Part shown: in pieces, positions 32,911 through 42,187 of the stretch
Layout: each line of letters opens with the position of its first letter
How positions within the stretch are numbered: position 1 is the stretch's first letter
NCBI GenBank assembly: GCA_015257125.1
Contig: JABZKU010000012.1
Span: 1 to 64,000, forward strand
DNA length: 64,000 nt
Source of the DNA: Prevotellaceae bacterium
Lineage (GTDB): Bacteria > Bacteroidota > Bacteroidia > Bacteroidales > Bacteroidaceae
Reading direction: 5' to 3'
The notes under the pieces: generated by a model
What the model was told of the DNA's origin: nothing
The model's input: the letters and a program-made list of their open reading frames with translations, nothing else
Databases searched by the model: none
Made by a program: the position numbers and the translations under genes

Positions 32911-34547
32911 CAGGCTTCTGTTTGGGGGTTATCTTTTCGGGGTGAGCGATGTCGGCCGCCACGTCGCTTGGAAGCGGGTGAACCCGCGCTTTTTTCGTTG
33001 GAAGTTGCGCCGGTTGCAGAAGAAGGGGTGGATTTTCCGCGTTCTCCTCCGGAGTTGGATTGGCGACGGTTGTTCTTTCCGTTCGATTTTTGTCCCTTAT
33101 TGTCGCGGCGGTTAGACTTTCCGCTGTGCTGGCTGCGGCCGCGCGCTTTGTCGTCGGTGGGTTCCGGCGCTTTGCAGCCTTCGGGGAGCGGATTGCGGGG
33201 AATTTTTGTCTCGAGCAGTCGTTCGATTTTGTTGAGCGAGAGGCGATCTTTTTCGCCGATGAGGGTGATGGCGCGTCCGGCGCGTCCGGCACGGGCTGTT
33301 CGTCCGATGCGGTGCACGTAATCTTCGGGATCGCGCGGTGCATCGTAGTTGATGACCATCTGAATATCGTCGATGTCGATGCCGCGGCTCACGATGTCGG
33401 TCGCAATGAGGATGTCGATCTTGCGTTGCTTGAAACCGAGCATCACTTCGTCGCGCTCGCTCTGCTCAAGGTCGGAGTGCATGGCGGCGCAGTTGAAGCC
33501 GCGACGTTTCAAAATGACGTTGAGTTCCTTGACACGCTGCTTGGAAGAGATGAAAACAATGACGCGCTCGGGCTTGCCTTCGGAGAAAATGTGCTTGAGG
33601 ATGGGCGTTTTGTCGTTATCGCGGCAGATGTAGATGCTTTGATCGATTTTCTCGGCAGGTTTTGAGACGGCGATTTTGATTTCTACGGGATCGCGCATGA
33701 CTTCTCTCGCCATCTTGGCGATTTCGGGGGGCATTGTGGCTGAGAAAAGCACGGTTTGACGCTCAGCGGGGAGCTGTTTGATGATGGTCATGATGTCGTC
33801 GAAGAAACCCATGTCGAGCATGCGGTCGGCTTCGTCGAGAATGATGTGCGTGGTGCGCGAAAGGTCGAGATTGCCGAGTTGAAGGTGTGAAATGAGGCGA
33901 CCCGGGGTGGCAACGATGATGTCGGCACCTTGGGCGAAGGCCTTTCTTTCCTGTTCGAAGCGGATACCGTCGTTTCCCCCGTAGACAGCGACGCTGTTGG
34001 TGCGCGTGTAGTAGGCAAAACCTTGCAAGGCTTGGTCGATTTGCTGTGCCAATTCGCGGGTGGGCGACATGATGAGGCAGTTTACTGCGTCGTGCGGATG
34101 CGGTTGATCGCGCAAAATGGAGAGCATCGGAAGGAGATAGGCCGCGGTCTTACCGGTTCCGGTCTGTGCGATGCCAATGAGGTCTTTGCCTTCGAGGAGA
34201 TGGGGGATGCAACGAGCCTGTACGGGGGTACATTTTTCGAAACGCATGTCCCAAAGTGCGTCGAGCACGTCTTCGCTCAAGGCGAGGTCTTCAAAATAGA
34301 CGGTTTCATCGACAGGCGCTTCGGTGGAGTCGTCTGTAGAAACCTGTGGGCTTTCCGCAGAAACTTGTGGACTTTCTGCCAAAACCTGTGCGTTTTCTTC
34401 TAATTGTTGTGGGGTTTCTGCAGTGGGCTCCGCGGTAGGCGTGGGTTGCTCTCCTTTTTCAGGGGAAAGCGTGCCGTTTTTGTCGGTGGATTGGGGATTT
34501 TCAGCCGTATGTTGGAGGTCGGCGGGGGTAAGTTCGTGTTCGGACAT
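32910..34547 (-). CDS. DEAD-box RNA helicase with low-complexity tails
   Basis: 545 residues from ATG 34547 (MSEHELTPADL). Motifs: Q-motif region WDMRFEKCTPVQ, Walker A AQTGTGKT, DEAD in ILDEADRMLDMGFF, SAT, and HRIGRTARAGR. This fits the RhlE/CsdA-type cytoplasmic RNA helicases of ribosome assembly or RNA decay. An acidic N-terminal extension of about 75 residues contains three 7-residue repeats (ESPQVSA type). The C-terminal about 95 residues are basic and Arg/Asn/Ser/Gly-rich, probably RNA-binding. It lies 47 bp after the permease gene and overlaps rsmG by one base. Confidence 0.93.
   Translation of the reverse strand: MSEHELTPADLQHTAENPQSTDKNGTLSPEKGEQPTPTAEPTAETPQQLEENAQVLAESPQVSAESPQVSTDDSTEAPVDETVYFEDLALSEDVLDALWDMRFEKCTPVQARCIPHLLEGKDLIGIAQTGTGKTAAYLLPMLSILRDQPHPHDAVNCLIMSPTRELAQQIDQALQGFAYYTRTNSVAVYGGNDGIRFEQERKAFAQGADIIVATPGRLISHLQLGNLDLSRTTHIILDEADRMLDMGFFDDIMTIIKQLPAERQTVLFSATMPPEIAKMAREVMRDPVEIKIAVSKPAEKIDQSIYICRDNDKTPILKHIFSEGKPERVIVFISSKQRVKELNVILKRRGFNCAAMHSDLEQSERDEVMLGFKQRKIDILIATDIVSRGIDIDDIQMVINYDAPRDPEDYVHRIGRTARAGRAGRAITLIGEKDRLSLNKIERLLETKIPRNPLPEGCKAPEPTDDKARGRSQHSGKSNRRDNKGQKSNGKNNRRQSNSGGERGKSTPSSATGATSNEKSAGSPASKRRGGRHRSPRKDNPQTEA
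34336..34398 (-). repeat. Three 21-nt in-frame repeats in the helicase gene
   Basis: Copies at 34336-34356, 34357-34377 and 34378-34398. On the plus strand the middle copy reads GCAGAAACTTGTGGACTTTC. Each encodes seven residues of the ESPQVSA type. The GTGGACTTTCT module resembles intergenic elements at 43639-43651 and 53315-53325. Confidence 0.75.
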
Positions 34548-34594
34548 ATATATAATGTGTGCGTCGGTGCGAAAAGGAGGGAGTTTACGGAACG

Positions 34595-36028
34595 TTATTG
34601 GGGTGTGCGTCGGTAGAACCAGAGCGCGATGAAGGCAAAAAGGATGTTGGGCATCCAAACCGAGAGACCGGCAGGCCAACCGGCGTTGGTGGCGAACGAA
34701 GCGGCCACGGTTTGCAGCATGATGTAGGTAAAGGTGAGCGCCAAACCGATGCCGATGCTCGTACCCATGCCGCCTTTGCGCTTTTCGCACGAGATGGCAA
34801 CACCGATGAGCGTAAGAATGAACGCGGCGAGGGGCGTTGCGAAGCGTTTATGGTATTCTACTTCGAAAGTGCTGATGCCGGCTGCGCCGCGCAGGCGCTG
34901 ACGATCGATGAATGCGCTGAGTTCCGGCACGGTCATGGTTTCTTGCATGCCTTTGATGTAGAAAAAATCCTTCGGCTCCATGATAATTGTCGTATCGAGC
35001 TTCTCTCCGCTCTTGATCTTCTCGCGTGAACCGCGAAGGGTGCGTTGCATGTAGCCGTGGAGCGTCCATGAGTACTTATGGTCGGCCAGTGTGTCGTATT
35101 GTATGGTCTCCGCGGTGAGGCGAGAGACGAGTTTCTTCTCAGAGAACTTATCGAGTGAGAAGCCGGAGCCGGATTTTGTGCGATTGTCGAAGTGGGCGAT
35201 GTAGGCTACCACGCCACTGTCCACTTGCATCTGGATATTGTCGGCTTCGTCGACGGTAAGTTGCTTTTTGATGTATTTGTTCTCAAAATTCACGCGCGCT
35301 ACGTTGCCTTGGGGGATGACATAAGCGCCGAGGGCAAAGGAGGTGGCGGCGATGATGGCGGCGCCCATGAAGAAGGGGCGGAGCAAACGGCGGAAACTCA
35401 TGCCCGCGCTTTTCATGGCGATGATTTCTGAGCGGTTGGCCAACTGCGTGGTGAAGAAAATCACGGCGATGAAGACAAACAGCGGCGAGAACATGTTCGA
35501 GAAGTAGGGGATGAAGTTCGCATAGTAGTCGAACACCACTTCGTGCCAGCGGGCTCCGCCGTTGGTGAGCTTGTCGATCTTCTCGTTGAAGTCAAAGATG
35601 ATGGCAATCGTGATGATGAGGGCCAACAAAAACACGTAGGTGCTGAGAAAACGCACGAGTATGTAGCGGTCGATGCGCTTGAAACCGATGATGCGCAAGA
35701 ACAATCGGCCGATGGCCAGCAACAATCGCACGATCCAGCGGAGCAAATACCACGGAGACAAGAAGATATGGCGCATTGCGCGGCGCAACGTGCTTCCCCA
35801 GCGCTTGGGGCGCTGGGTTTTTGTGGTTTCCGGTGTGATTGTCGTGGACGTTGTTTCCGTGCCTTCGTCGTTTATCGATGAAATCGGCTCATCGGGCGAT
35901 TGTGTCGGCGATGAGGCTTCGAAATCTTCGGCTTCGGGAGTGAACAAAGGGGACGTTTCGTCTGCTTCGGCGGCGTCGTTGGGCAGAAAATCTTCCGGGT
36001 TTTCTTTATCCGTGTGGGAGAATTCCAT
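34595..36028 (-). CDS. LptF/LptG family permease with long N-terminal extension
   Basis: 477 residues. The permease core starts near K117 (FKRIDRYILVRFLSTYVFLL) and has six transmembrane helices split by a periplasmic beta-rich domain. FFTTQLANRSEIIAMKSAGM and the C-terminal LTLIGVAISCEKRKGG are typical YjgP/YjgQ signatures. LptF/G are the membrane parts of the ABC machine that extracts LPS for transport to the outer membrane. The first about 75 residues are acidic Ser/Thr/Glu-rich, followed by a basic amphipathic region (80-115); this is not part of the usual family. ATG 36028 is the first in frame; an internal ATG at residue 85 is possible. Confidence 0.9.
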   Translation of the reverse strand: MEFSHTDKENPEDFLPNDAAEADETSPLFTPEAEDFEASSPTQSPDEPISSINDEGTETTSTTITPETTKTQRPKRWGSTLRRAMRHIFLSPWYLLRWIVRLLLAIGRLFLRIIGFKRIDRYILVRFLSTYVFLLALIITIAIIFDFNEKIDKLTNGGARWHEVVFDYYANFIPYFSNMFSPLFVFIAVIFFTTQLANRSEIIAMKSAGMSFRRLLRPFFMGAAIIAATSFALGAYVIPQGNVARVNFENKYIKKQLTVDEADNIQMQVDSGVVAYIAHFDNRTKSGSGFSLDKFSEKKLVSRLTAETIQYDTLADHKYSWTLHGYMQRTLRGSREKIKSGEKLDTTIIMEPKDFFYIKGMQETMTVPELSAFIDRQRLRGAAGISTFEVEYHKRFATPLAAFILTLIGVAISCEKRKGGMGTSIGIGLALTFTYIMLQTVAASFATNAGWPAGLSVWMPNILFAFIALWFYRRTPQ

Positions 36029-36044
36029 ACTTGTGTGGGGAGGC

Positions 36045-37223
36045 TTACAGTCGTTGGGCGAGGCGAGGCATTACTTGGCGCTTCCATTCTGAGAAGTCGT
36101 TGGCCAAGATGTGTTCGCGGGCTTGGCGCACGAGTTCCAAGTAGAAAGCCAAGTTGTGGATCGAAGCAATTTGCAGCGCCAAGAGCTCTTTGCACTTAAA
36201 GAGGTGATGCAGATAAGCGCGGGTGTAGCGGTGGTCGACCGATGCCGTGCCTTCGGGATCGACGGGCGTGAAGTCGTTCGCCCATTTGGCGTTGCGGAAA
36301 TTGATAATGCCCTGCCAGGTGAAGATTTGTCCGTTGCGGCCATTGCGCGTCGGCATGACGCAGTCGAACATATCGACACCGCGTTCGATGCCTTCGAGAA
36401 TGTTTATCGGCGTACCCACGCCCATCAGGTAGCGCGGGCGGTCTTTGGGCAGAATCTCGTTGACCACTTCGATCATTTCGTACATCTTTTCGGCCGGTTC
36501 ACCTACAGCCAAACCACCGATGGCGTAGCCTTCGGCGTCCTTTTCGGCCATGAATTGGGCACTTTCGCGGCGCAAATCGGGGTAAACACAGCCTTGCACG
36601 ATGGGGAAGAGGGCTTGGTGGTAGCCGTACTTGTCTTGCGTTTCGGAAAAACGGCGGATGCAGCGTTCCAACCAGCTGTGGGTGAGATTCAAACTCTTGC
36701 GGGCGTAAGCATAGTCGGCCGTTCCCGGCGGACACTCGTCAAAGGCCATCATAATGTCGGCACCTATGGTGCGTTCGATGTCCATTACGCCTTCGGGGGT
36801 GAAGAAATGCTTCGAACCGTCGATGTGACTGCGAAATTCGCAGCCTGCATCGCTGAGTTTGCGGATGCCAGTAAGCGAAAACACTTGGAAACCGCCGCTG
36901 TCGGTCAGCATCGGGCGATCGAAACCGTTGAATTTGTGGAGACCGCCGGCCGCTTCGAGCACTTCAAGTCCGGGACGCAAATAGAGATGATAGGTGTTGC
37001 CGAGAATGATCTGGGCTTTAACTTCATCATAAAGCTCATGGATGTGTACGCCCTTGACGGTGCCGAGGGTGCCCACGGGCATGAAGATGGGCGTTTGTAT
37101 GGTGCCGTGGTCGGTAGTCAGGAGACCGGCGCGCGCATCACTGCCGCTATCGGTGTGCTGCAGCTCGAAAAGTCGGCCTTCGGTGCGCCAAGTGGGGCGG
37201 AGTGACAGATTATTTTGACTCAT
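36045..37223 (-). CDS. tgt: tRNA-guanine transglycosylase (queuosine pathway)
   Basis: 392 residues. It exchanges guanine 34 of tRNAs for preQ1. Core motifs are intact: MLTDSGGFQVFSL with its catalytic Asp, QGCVYPDLRRESAQF, GGLAVGEP, the nucleophile region FDCVMPTRNGRNG. The usual zinc motif (C.C..C) before RAYLHHLF is missing: the three cysteine positions are Gly, Ala and Asp (in GTASVDHRYTRAY), while the distal His of IHNLAFY remains. I believe related Bacteroidales enzymes share this, but could not check. The start overlaps lon by 14 bp. Confidence 0.95.
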   Translation of the reverse strand: MSQNNLSLRPTWRTEGRLFELQHTDSGSDARAGLLTTDHGTIQTPIFMPVGTLGTVKGVHIHELYDEVKAQIILGNTYHLYLRPGLEVLEAAGGLHKFNGFDRPMLTDSGGFQVFSLTGIRKLSDAGCEFRSHIDGSKHFFTPEGVMDIERTIGADIMMAFDECPPGTADYAYARKSLNLTHSWLERCIRRFSETQDKYGYHQALFPIVQGCVYPDLRRESAQFMAEKDAEGYAIGGLAVGEPAEKMYEMIEVVNEILPKDRPRYLMGVGTPINILEGIERGVDMFDCVMPTRNGRNGQIFTWQGIINFRNAKWANDFTPVDPEGTASVDHRYTRAYLHHLFKCKELLALQIASIHNLAFYLELVRQAREHILANDFSEWKRQVMPRLAQRL

Positions 37224-39702
37224 TGTGGGAGTGATTGCCTTTTTTAGGGGGAGTAAGGTCGAGCGGATGGGCTACTTTTTCGTCGAGCAAGGCGATCTTC
37301 CACACCTCTTCTACGGTTTCGACGAAATGGAACGTGAGTCCCTTGATGTAGCGTTCGGGGATTTCTTCGATGTGACGGACGTTTTCTTTCGAAAGAATGA
37401 TCTCTTTGATGCCCGCACGCTTGGCCGCCAGTATTTTTTCTTTGATGCCTCCGACCGGAAGTACCTTGCCGCGCAGCGTTAGTTCGCCACTCATGGCCAA
37501 TCGTTTGCGGATTTTGCGTTGCGTGAAGACCGAAGCGATCGAAGTGGCCATCGTGATGCCGGCAGAAGGGCCGTCTTTTGGGGTAGCTCCCGCAGGAACG
37601 TGGATGTGCAACTGCCAATAGTCGAGCACCTCCTGCGGAATGTTGAGTTGAGCCGCGTGGGCTTTGACGTATTGGAAGGCGATCGAGGCACTTTCGCTCA
37701 TCACTTTACCGATGCTGCCGGTCAAGGTGCATTTACTTCCGCCCGAACCTGCGCTGAGACTGCTCTCGATGAACAAAATTTCGCCGCCGGCCGACGTCCA
37801 AGCCAAGCCCGTGACCACGCCGGCCATGTGGTTGTTCTCGTAGTTGTCGCGAGTGTAGCGCGGTTTGCCCATGATGCGCTCGATGTCATCGGGGCGAAGT
37901 GCCGCAGAAGTGTCTTGTGCCTCGTCGGTAGCGGGCATTTCGAGATGGCGTACCACTTCTTTGCGTACAATCTTGTCGATGCATTTGCCGAGTTGGCGCA
38001 CGCCGCTTTCCCAAGTGTAGTGTTCGATGAGATATTCGCTTGCCGCCGGCGTGAACTTCAGCGTGAAGTCGACCGAAAGGTCTTTCATCGCCTTGGGAAC
38101 CAGGTGGCGGCGCATGATTTCCTTTTTCTCTTCGGTGAGATACCCGTCGACATGAATCACTTCCATGCGATCGAGCAAAGGACCGGGCACAGAATTCAAT
38201 GAATTGGCCGTGGCGATGAAAAAGACTTGGCTCAGATCGTAATCGAAGTCGAGGTAATTGTCGTGGAACGTGTTGTTTTGTTCCGGATCGAGGAGCTCGA
38301 GCAACGCACTTTGGGGATCTCCGTTGTGAGTCTGGCCCGAAACTTTGTCGATCTCGTCGAGCACGAAGAGCGGGTTGTTGCTTTCCGACTTAATGATGCC
38401 CTTCATGATGCGTCCGCACATGGCGGCGACGTAAGTTCGGCGGTGTCCGCGAATTTCGCTCTCGTCATGCAAACCGCCGAGCGAGACACGCACGTATTTG
38501 CGCCCCAAACTTTCGGCGATGCTGCGGCACAATGAAGTCTTACCTACGCCCGGAGGCCCCACCAAACAGAGGATGGCCGGACGATGCGTGGTGCTTACGC
38601 TCATCAACGCGAGCTGTTCGACGATGCGCTCCTTCACTTTCTCCATGCCGTAGTGGTCGCGGTCGAGAATGCGGCGCGCATGGCGCAAATCGCAGTTGTC
38701 GGCCGTCGTTTTGCCCCAGGGCAATGAAACCACGGTGTCCAAATAAGTGAGCGTAACGCCGTAGTCGGGGCTGCCGGGGTTGAGGCGTTCCAATTTCTTT
38801 ACCTCCTTTTCAAACAGCACGCGCACGTTTTCCGGCAGCGGCAACTGGGCTGCTTTTGTACGGAGCTGGGCACTTTCGCTTTGTTCGCCGTCGCCCAACT
38901 CGTTTTGGATGTGTTTCAGTTGTTGCTGGAGGAAATACTCCTTTTGTTGCTGGTCGATTTCGCGGTGCGTGCGCTCTTGGATCTGTTTACTGAGACCGAG
39001 CAGTTGAATCTCGCGGTTGAGAATGCGCAACAAGGAGTAGGTGCGCTTCACAAAGCTGTCTTCGAGCAAGAGCAGGGCCTTTTCTTCCGTATCGATCGAG
39101 AGGTTCGTGGCCATGAAGTTCGTGAAAAACACCGGATTGGTGATGTTTTGCACGGCCAACTGGGCTTCCATGCCGAGAAACTCACTGAGTTTGACGTATT
39201 GTAGCGCAGCGGAGCGAAATTGTTCGCAGAGCGTCACAAATTCACGGTCGTCGTCGGCCGGAAGGTCTTCGGGTAGCGAAGTCACGGGCGCAACAACAAA
39301 CGGTTCTTGGCGGGTGAAGCCCTCATTTAGGCTCACACGGCCGTAGGCTTGGATGATCGCCGTCGTTTTTTGGTCGGGAAGTTCGATCACACGGAGGAGT
39401 TTCGCCAACGTACCGACGGGATAGAGGTCTTCAAATTGGGGGTATTCCACTTCCGCGTCCACCTGCGTCATCACGGCGAAGTAGGCTTCGTCGTCGGGCA
39501 GGCTGCTGATGTGCTTGATCAGCGCCATCGAACTTTCGCGGCCGATGGTGACGGTGGTGACAACACCCGGGAAAAGCACCAAGTTGCGCAGCGGCAGAAC
39601 GGGAAGTTCCCCATCGCGGCGGTGTGCGAAGAGGTCGCGGATGTCACCGTCGAAGTCGGCGATGAGCGAGAAGGGATTATTGGGTCTTGAATCTTGATTC
39701 AT
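37210..39702 (-). CDS. lon: ATP-dependent protease Lon
   Basis: 830 residues from ATG 39702. The N-terminal substrate domain (about 30-235) is followed by a coiled coil (REIDQQQKEYFLQQQLKHIQ), AAA+ ATPase with Walker A GPPGVGKT at 382-389 and LFVLDEIDKVSGQTHNGDP, and the protease domain with catalytic S713 (PKDGPSAG) and K756 (GGIKEKIL). It degrades misfolded and regulatory proteins in the cytosol. A consensus promoter lies just upstream within the uvrD-lon gap. Its 3' end overlaps tgt by 14 bp. An upstream in-frame start at 39813 would overlap uvrD and the promoter. Confidence 0.97.
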   Translation of the reverse strand: MNQDSRPNNPFSLIADFDGDIRDLFAHRRDGELPVLPLRNLVLFPGVVTTVTIGRESSMALIKHISSLPDDEAYFAVMTQVDAEVEYPQFEDLYPVGTLAKLLRVIELPDQKTTAIIQAYGRVSLNEGFTRQEPFVVAPVTSLPEDLPADDDREFVTLCEQFRSAALQYVKLSEFLGMEAQLAVQNITNPVFFTNFMATNLSIDTEEKALLLLEDSFVKRTYSLLRILNREIQLLGLSKQIQERTHREIDQQQKEYFLQQQLKHIQNELGDGEQSESAQLRTKAAQLPLPENVRVLFEKEVKKLERLNPGSPDYGVTLTYLDTVVSLPWGKTTADNCDLRHARRILDRDHYGMEKVKERIVEQLALMSVSTTHRPAILCLVGPPGVGKTSLCRSIAESLGRKYVRVSLGGLHDESEIRGHRRTYVAAMCGRIMKGIIKSESNNPLFVLDEIDKVSGQTHNGDPQSALLELLDPEQNNTFHDNYLDFDYDLSQVFFIATANSLNSVPGPLLDRMEVIHVDGYLTEEKKEIMRRHLVPKAMKDLSVDFTLKFTPAASEYLIEHYTWESGVRQLGKCIDKIVRKEVVRHLEMPATDEAQDTSAALRPDDIERIMGKPRYTRDNYENNHMAGVVTGLAWTSAGGEILFIESSLSAGSGGSKCTLTGSIGKVMSESASIAFQYVKAHAAQLNIPQEVLDYWQLHIHVPAGATPKDGPSAGITMATSIASVFTQRKIRKRLAMSGELTLRGKVLPVGGIKEKILAAKRAGIKEIILSKENVRHIEEIPERYIKGLTFHFVETVEEVWKIALLDEKVAHPLDLTPPKKGNHSHNESK

Positions 39703-39722
39703 ACAGGCGTAATGCAGTGATG

Positions 39723-39753
39723 CAAAGTTACGGAATGTGCAACGGGCGACAAA
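39723..39753 (-). promoter_or_regulatory. Internal promoter of lon
   Basis: Minus strand: TTTG (39753-39750), 19-nt spacer, TAACTTTG (39730-39723). It lies in the gap between uvrD and lon, allowing lon and downstream genes to be expressed separately from uvrD. Confidence 0.65.
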
Positions 39754-39754
39754 A

Positions 39755-42187
39755 TTATGGTTCGATGACTTCGTATTTGGCGAATTTGAGCAAGAGGTTC
39801 TTGCGTCCGGCACTTTCGAAGTTTACGAGTGCTTTGCTGTTTTCGCCGTTGCCTTCGACCGAAAGGACTTCGCCGCGGCCGAAACGTTCGTGTTCGATGA
39901 ACTGCCCCGGTGAAAGCGGGCATTTTCCGCCGCCACTTGCCGCCCTTTTAGGCAGTGTGTCGACGCGCCGCAGTTGCCGTTCGGCATAAGTGGTGAGCGG
40001 AGGAGTTGAAGTCGAGGCTTTTCCGCGTTGGGCATTGAATTCCTCGCGAGAGATGCGCCCATAAGTGGGGCGCGATTTGCCGCCGTCGAGGTCGTCGAGC
40101 AGTGCTTGGCGCGAGGAGGCGGGAATATGTCGGCCGGGCGCGGGACTGCTCGAGGCTTCGCGGCGCACAAAACGCTCATTGATCTCGCGTATGAAGGGAC
40201 TTTCGTCCGATTGCTCGAAAGAGCCGTAGCGGTAGCGACTTTGGGCGTAGGTGAGATAGCAGAAACGCTTGGCACGCGTCACGGCCACGTAGAACAGACG
40301 ACGCTCTTCCTCCAACTCGCGAGGGTAGAGGCGCGCTTGTTGTCCCGGGAAGAGGTTGTCTTCCAAGCCGGTGACGAAGACGGCGTCGAATTCCAAGCCT
40401 TTGGCGGCGTGAACCGTCATGAGCGTCACGCGCGGAGTGCCGTCGTCCTGTTCGTCACTGTCGGTTTGCAGCGCACTTTGTTGCAGGAACCCGGTGAGCG
40501 GAACCTGGCGTGGGGTGGTGATGGGCGCGTCGGTTTCGTCCTCGGCTTGGCTGTCGCGCTCGAAAGTACGCACGGCGCCAAGCAGTTCTTCCACGTTTTC
40601 TCGTTTACTTTCGCCTTCCGGCCCGTCTTCTTTGTTGAGGTCGGCACGGATGCCCGTGGCGTTGATGATGTCAAAAGCCAAGTCGAAGGCGCTGACATTG
40701 AACAGCCGCGAGCGGAATTCGAGAATGAGGTTGCAAAACGATTGGAGTTTGCTGAGCGTGCCCTTGGTGAGTTGCACCCCATATTGTGCGGGTTGTTCGG
40801 CCACCGCCCACAGACTGACATCGTGTTCGCGAGAGGCGGTGAAAATCTTTTGCAGGGTGGTGGCACCGATGCCGCGCGCGGGATAGTTCACCACGCGTTT
40901 GAAGGCTTCCTCGTCGTAGAGATTGGTGATCAGGCGGAAGTAGGAGATGATGTCCTTGATTTCTTTACGCTGATAGAACGACATGCCACCGTAGATGCGG
41001 TAGGGGATGTTGTGTTCGCGCAGGGCATCTTCGAAAGAACGGATCTGGGCGTTGGTGCGGTAGAGAATGGCGATTTCATCGTAGGACACTTCTTTGCGGC
41101 GATGCAGTCGACCGATGGTGCCAATCACTTTTGCGGCCTCTTCCTTGTCGGTCGCGGCAGGCATCACGAGAATTTGTTCGCCGGGATCGTTCTCGCTGTA
41201 CACCGTTTTTTCGATCTGTTCTTTGTTGTGGCGGATGATGCTGTTGGCCGCGCCCACGATGTTCTGCGTTGAGCGGTAGTTTTGCTCCAGTTTCACCGTG
41301 ATCGCTTCTGGATATTGGCGGTGGAATTGGAGGATGTAGTCGATGTTGGCTCCGCGGAAAGAATAGATGCTTTGCGCATCGTCGCCTACCACGCAGATAT
41401 TGTGGTTCTCGCGCGTGAGTTGGCTCACAATGGCGTGCTGGGCGTAGTTGGTGTCTTGATACTCATCGACCAAGATGTAGCGAAAGCGCTCGGCGTAGCG
41501 ACGACGGGTTTCCTCGACACGATCGAAAAGCAGATAGGTGTAGAGGAGCAAGTCGTCGAAGTCGAGGGCTTTGGCGGTGCGGCAGCGACGGAAGTATTCG
41601 GTGTAGATGCGATGCACCTCACCGAGGTTGTCGCGGCGGTCGCGTTCGAGCGTTTTGGCGTCGGCGGCGTATTCTTGGGGGAGGATGAGGCGGTTTTTGG
41701 CTTCGGAGATGCGGCCGGCCACGCGCGAAGGCTTGTAGGTCTTGTCGTCGAGCCCCATCTCTTTCACGATGGATTTGATGAGCGAACGGCTTTCGGACGA
41801 GTCGTAAATCGAAAAATTTGACTCCAAACCGATGGTGGCGCTTTCGGCGCGCAAGATGCGTGCAAAAATGCTGTGGAACGTGCCGCTCCAAAGCCCGCGA
41901 GAACGACCCGGACCCACGATCTGTGCGATGCGTTCGTTCATTTCGCGCGCGGCTTTGTTGGTGAAAGTCAAGGCCAATACTTGCCAAGGATCGTAGTCAT
42001 GTTCGAGCAAATAGGCGATTTTGAAGGTGAGCACGCGCGTCTTTCCCGAGCCTGCGCCGGCAATCACCAATAGGGGCTTGTCGCAGGTGCGAACGGCGTC
42101 CCACTGACTGGCGTTGAGTTGAGATTGCCAGAAACTGTCGGGACGAGCTATCGGGGTTTCAGGGGTAGGGGCGGAAGTTTCAATCAT
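39755..42187 (-). CDS. UvrD/PcrA-type DNA helicase
   Basis: 810 residues, superfamily 1A 3'-5' helicase used in repair and replication-fork clearance. Motifs: Walker A AGAGSGKT (43-50), TFTNKAAREM, DEYQDTN, GDDAQSIYSFRGA, LEQNYRST, TVHAAKGLEFD and VAVTRAKRF. The C-terminal tail includes a Tudor-like segment (FGRGEVLSVEGNGENSKALV), as in PcrA, that binds RNA polymerase in other bacteria. It overlaps the upstream lipoprotein gene by 8 bp. Confidence 0.96.
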   Translation of the reverse strand: MIETSAPTPETPIARPDSFWQSQLNASQWDAVRTCDKPLLVIAGAGSGKTRVLTFKIAYLLEHDYDPWQVLALTFTNKAAREMNERIAQIVGPGRSRGLWSGTFHSIFARILRAESATIGLESNFSIYDSSESRSLIKSIVKEMGLDDKTYKPSRVAGRISEAKNRLILPQEYAADAKTLERDRRDNLGEVHRIYTEYFRRCRTAKALDFDDLLLYTYLLFDRVEETRRRYAERFRYILVDEYQDTNYAQHAIVSQLTRENHNICVVGDDAQSIYSFRGANIDYILQFHRQYPEAITVKLEQNYRSTQNIVGAANSIIRHNKEQIEKTVYSENDPGEQILVMPAATDKEEAAKVIGTIGRLHRRKEVSYDEIAILYRTNAQIRSFEDALREHNIPYRIYGGMSFYQRKEIKDIISYFRLITNLYDEEAFKRVVNYPARGIGATTLQKIFTASREHDVSLWAVAEQPAQYGVQLTKGTLSKLQSFCNLILEFRSRLFNVSAFDLAFDIINATGIRADLNKEDGPEGESKRENVEELLGAVRTFERDSQAEDETDAPITTPRQVPLTGFLQQSALQTDSDEQDDGTPRVTLMTVHAAKGLEFDAVFVTGLEDNLFPGQQARLYPRELEEERRLFYVAVTRAKRFCYLTYAQSRYRYGSFEQSDESPFIREINERFVRREASSSPAPGRHIPASSRQALLDDLDGGKSRPTYGRISREEFNAQRGKASTSTPPLTTYAERQLRRVDTLPKRAASGGGKCPLSPGQFIEHERFGRGEVLSVEGNGENSKALVNFESAGRKNLLLKFAKYEVIEP

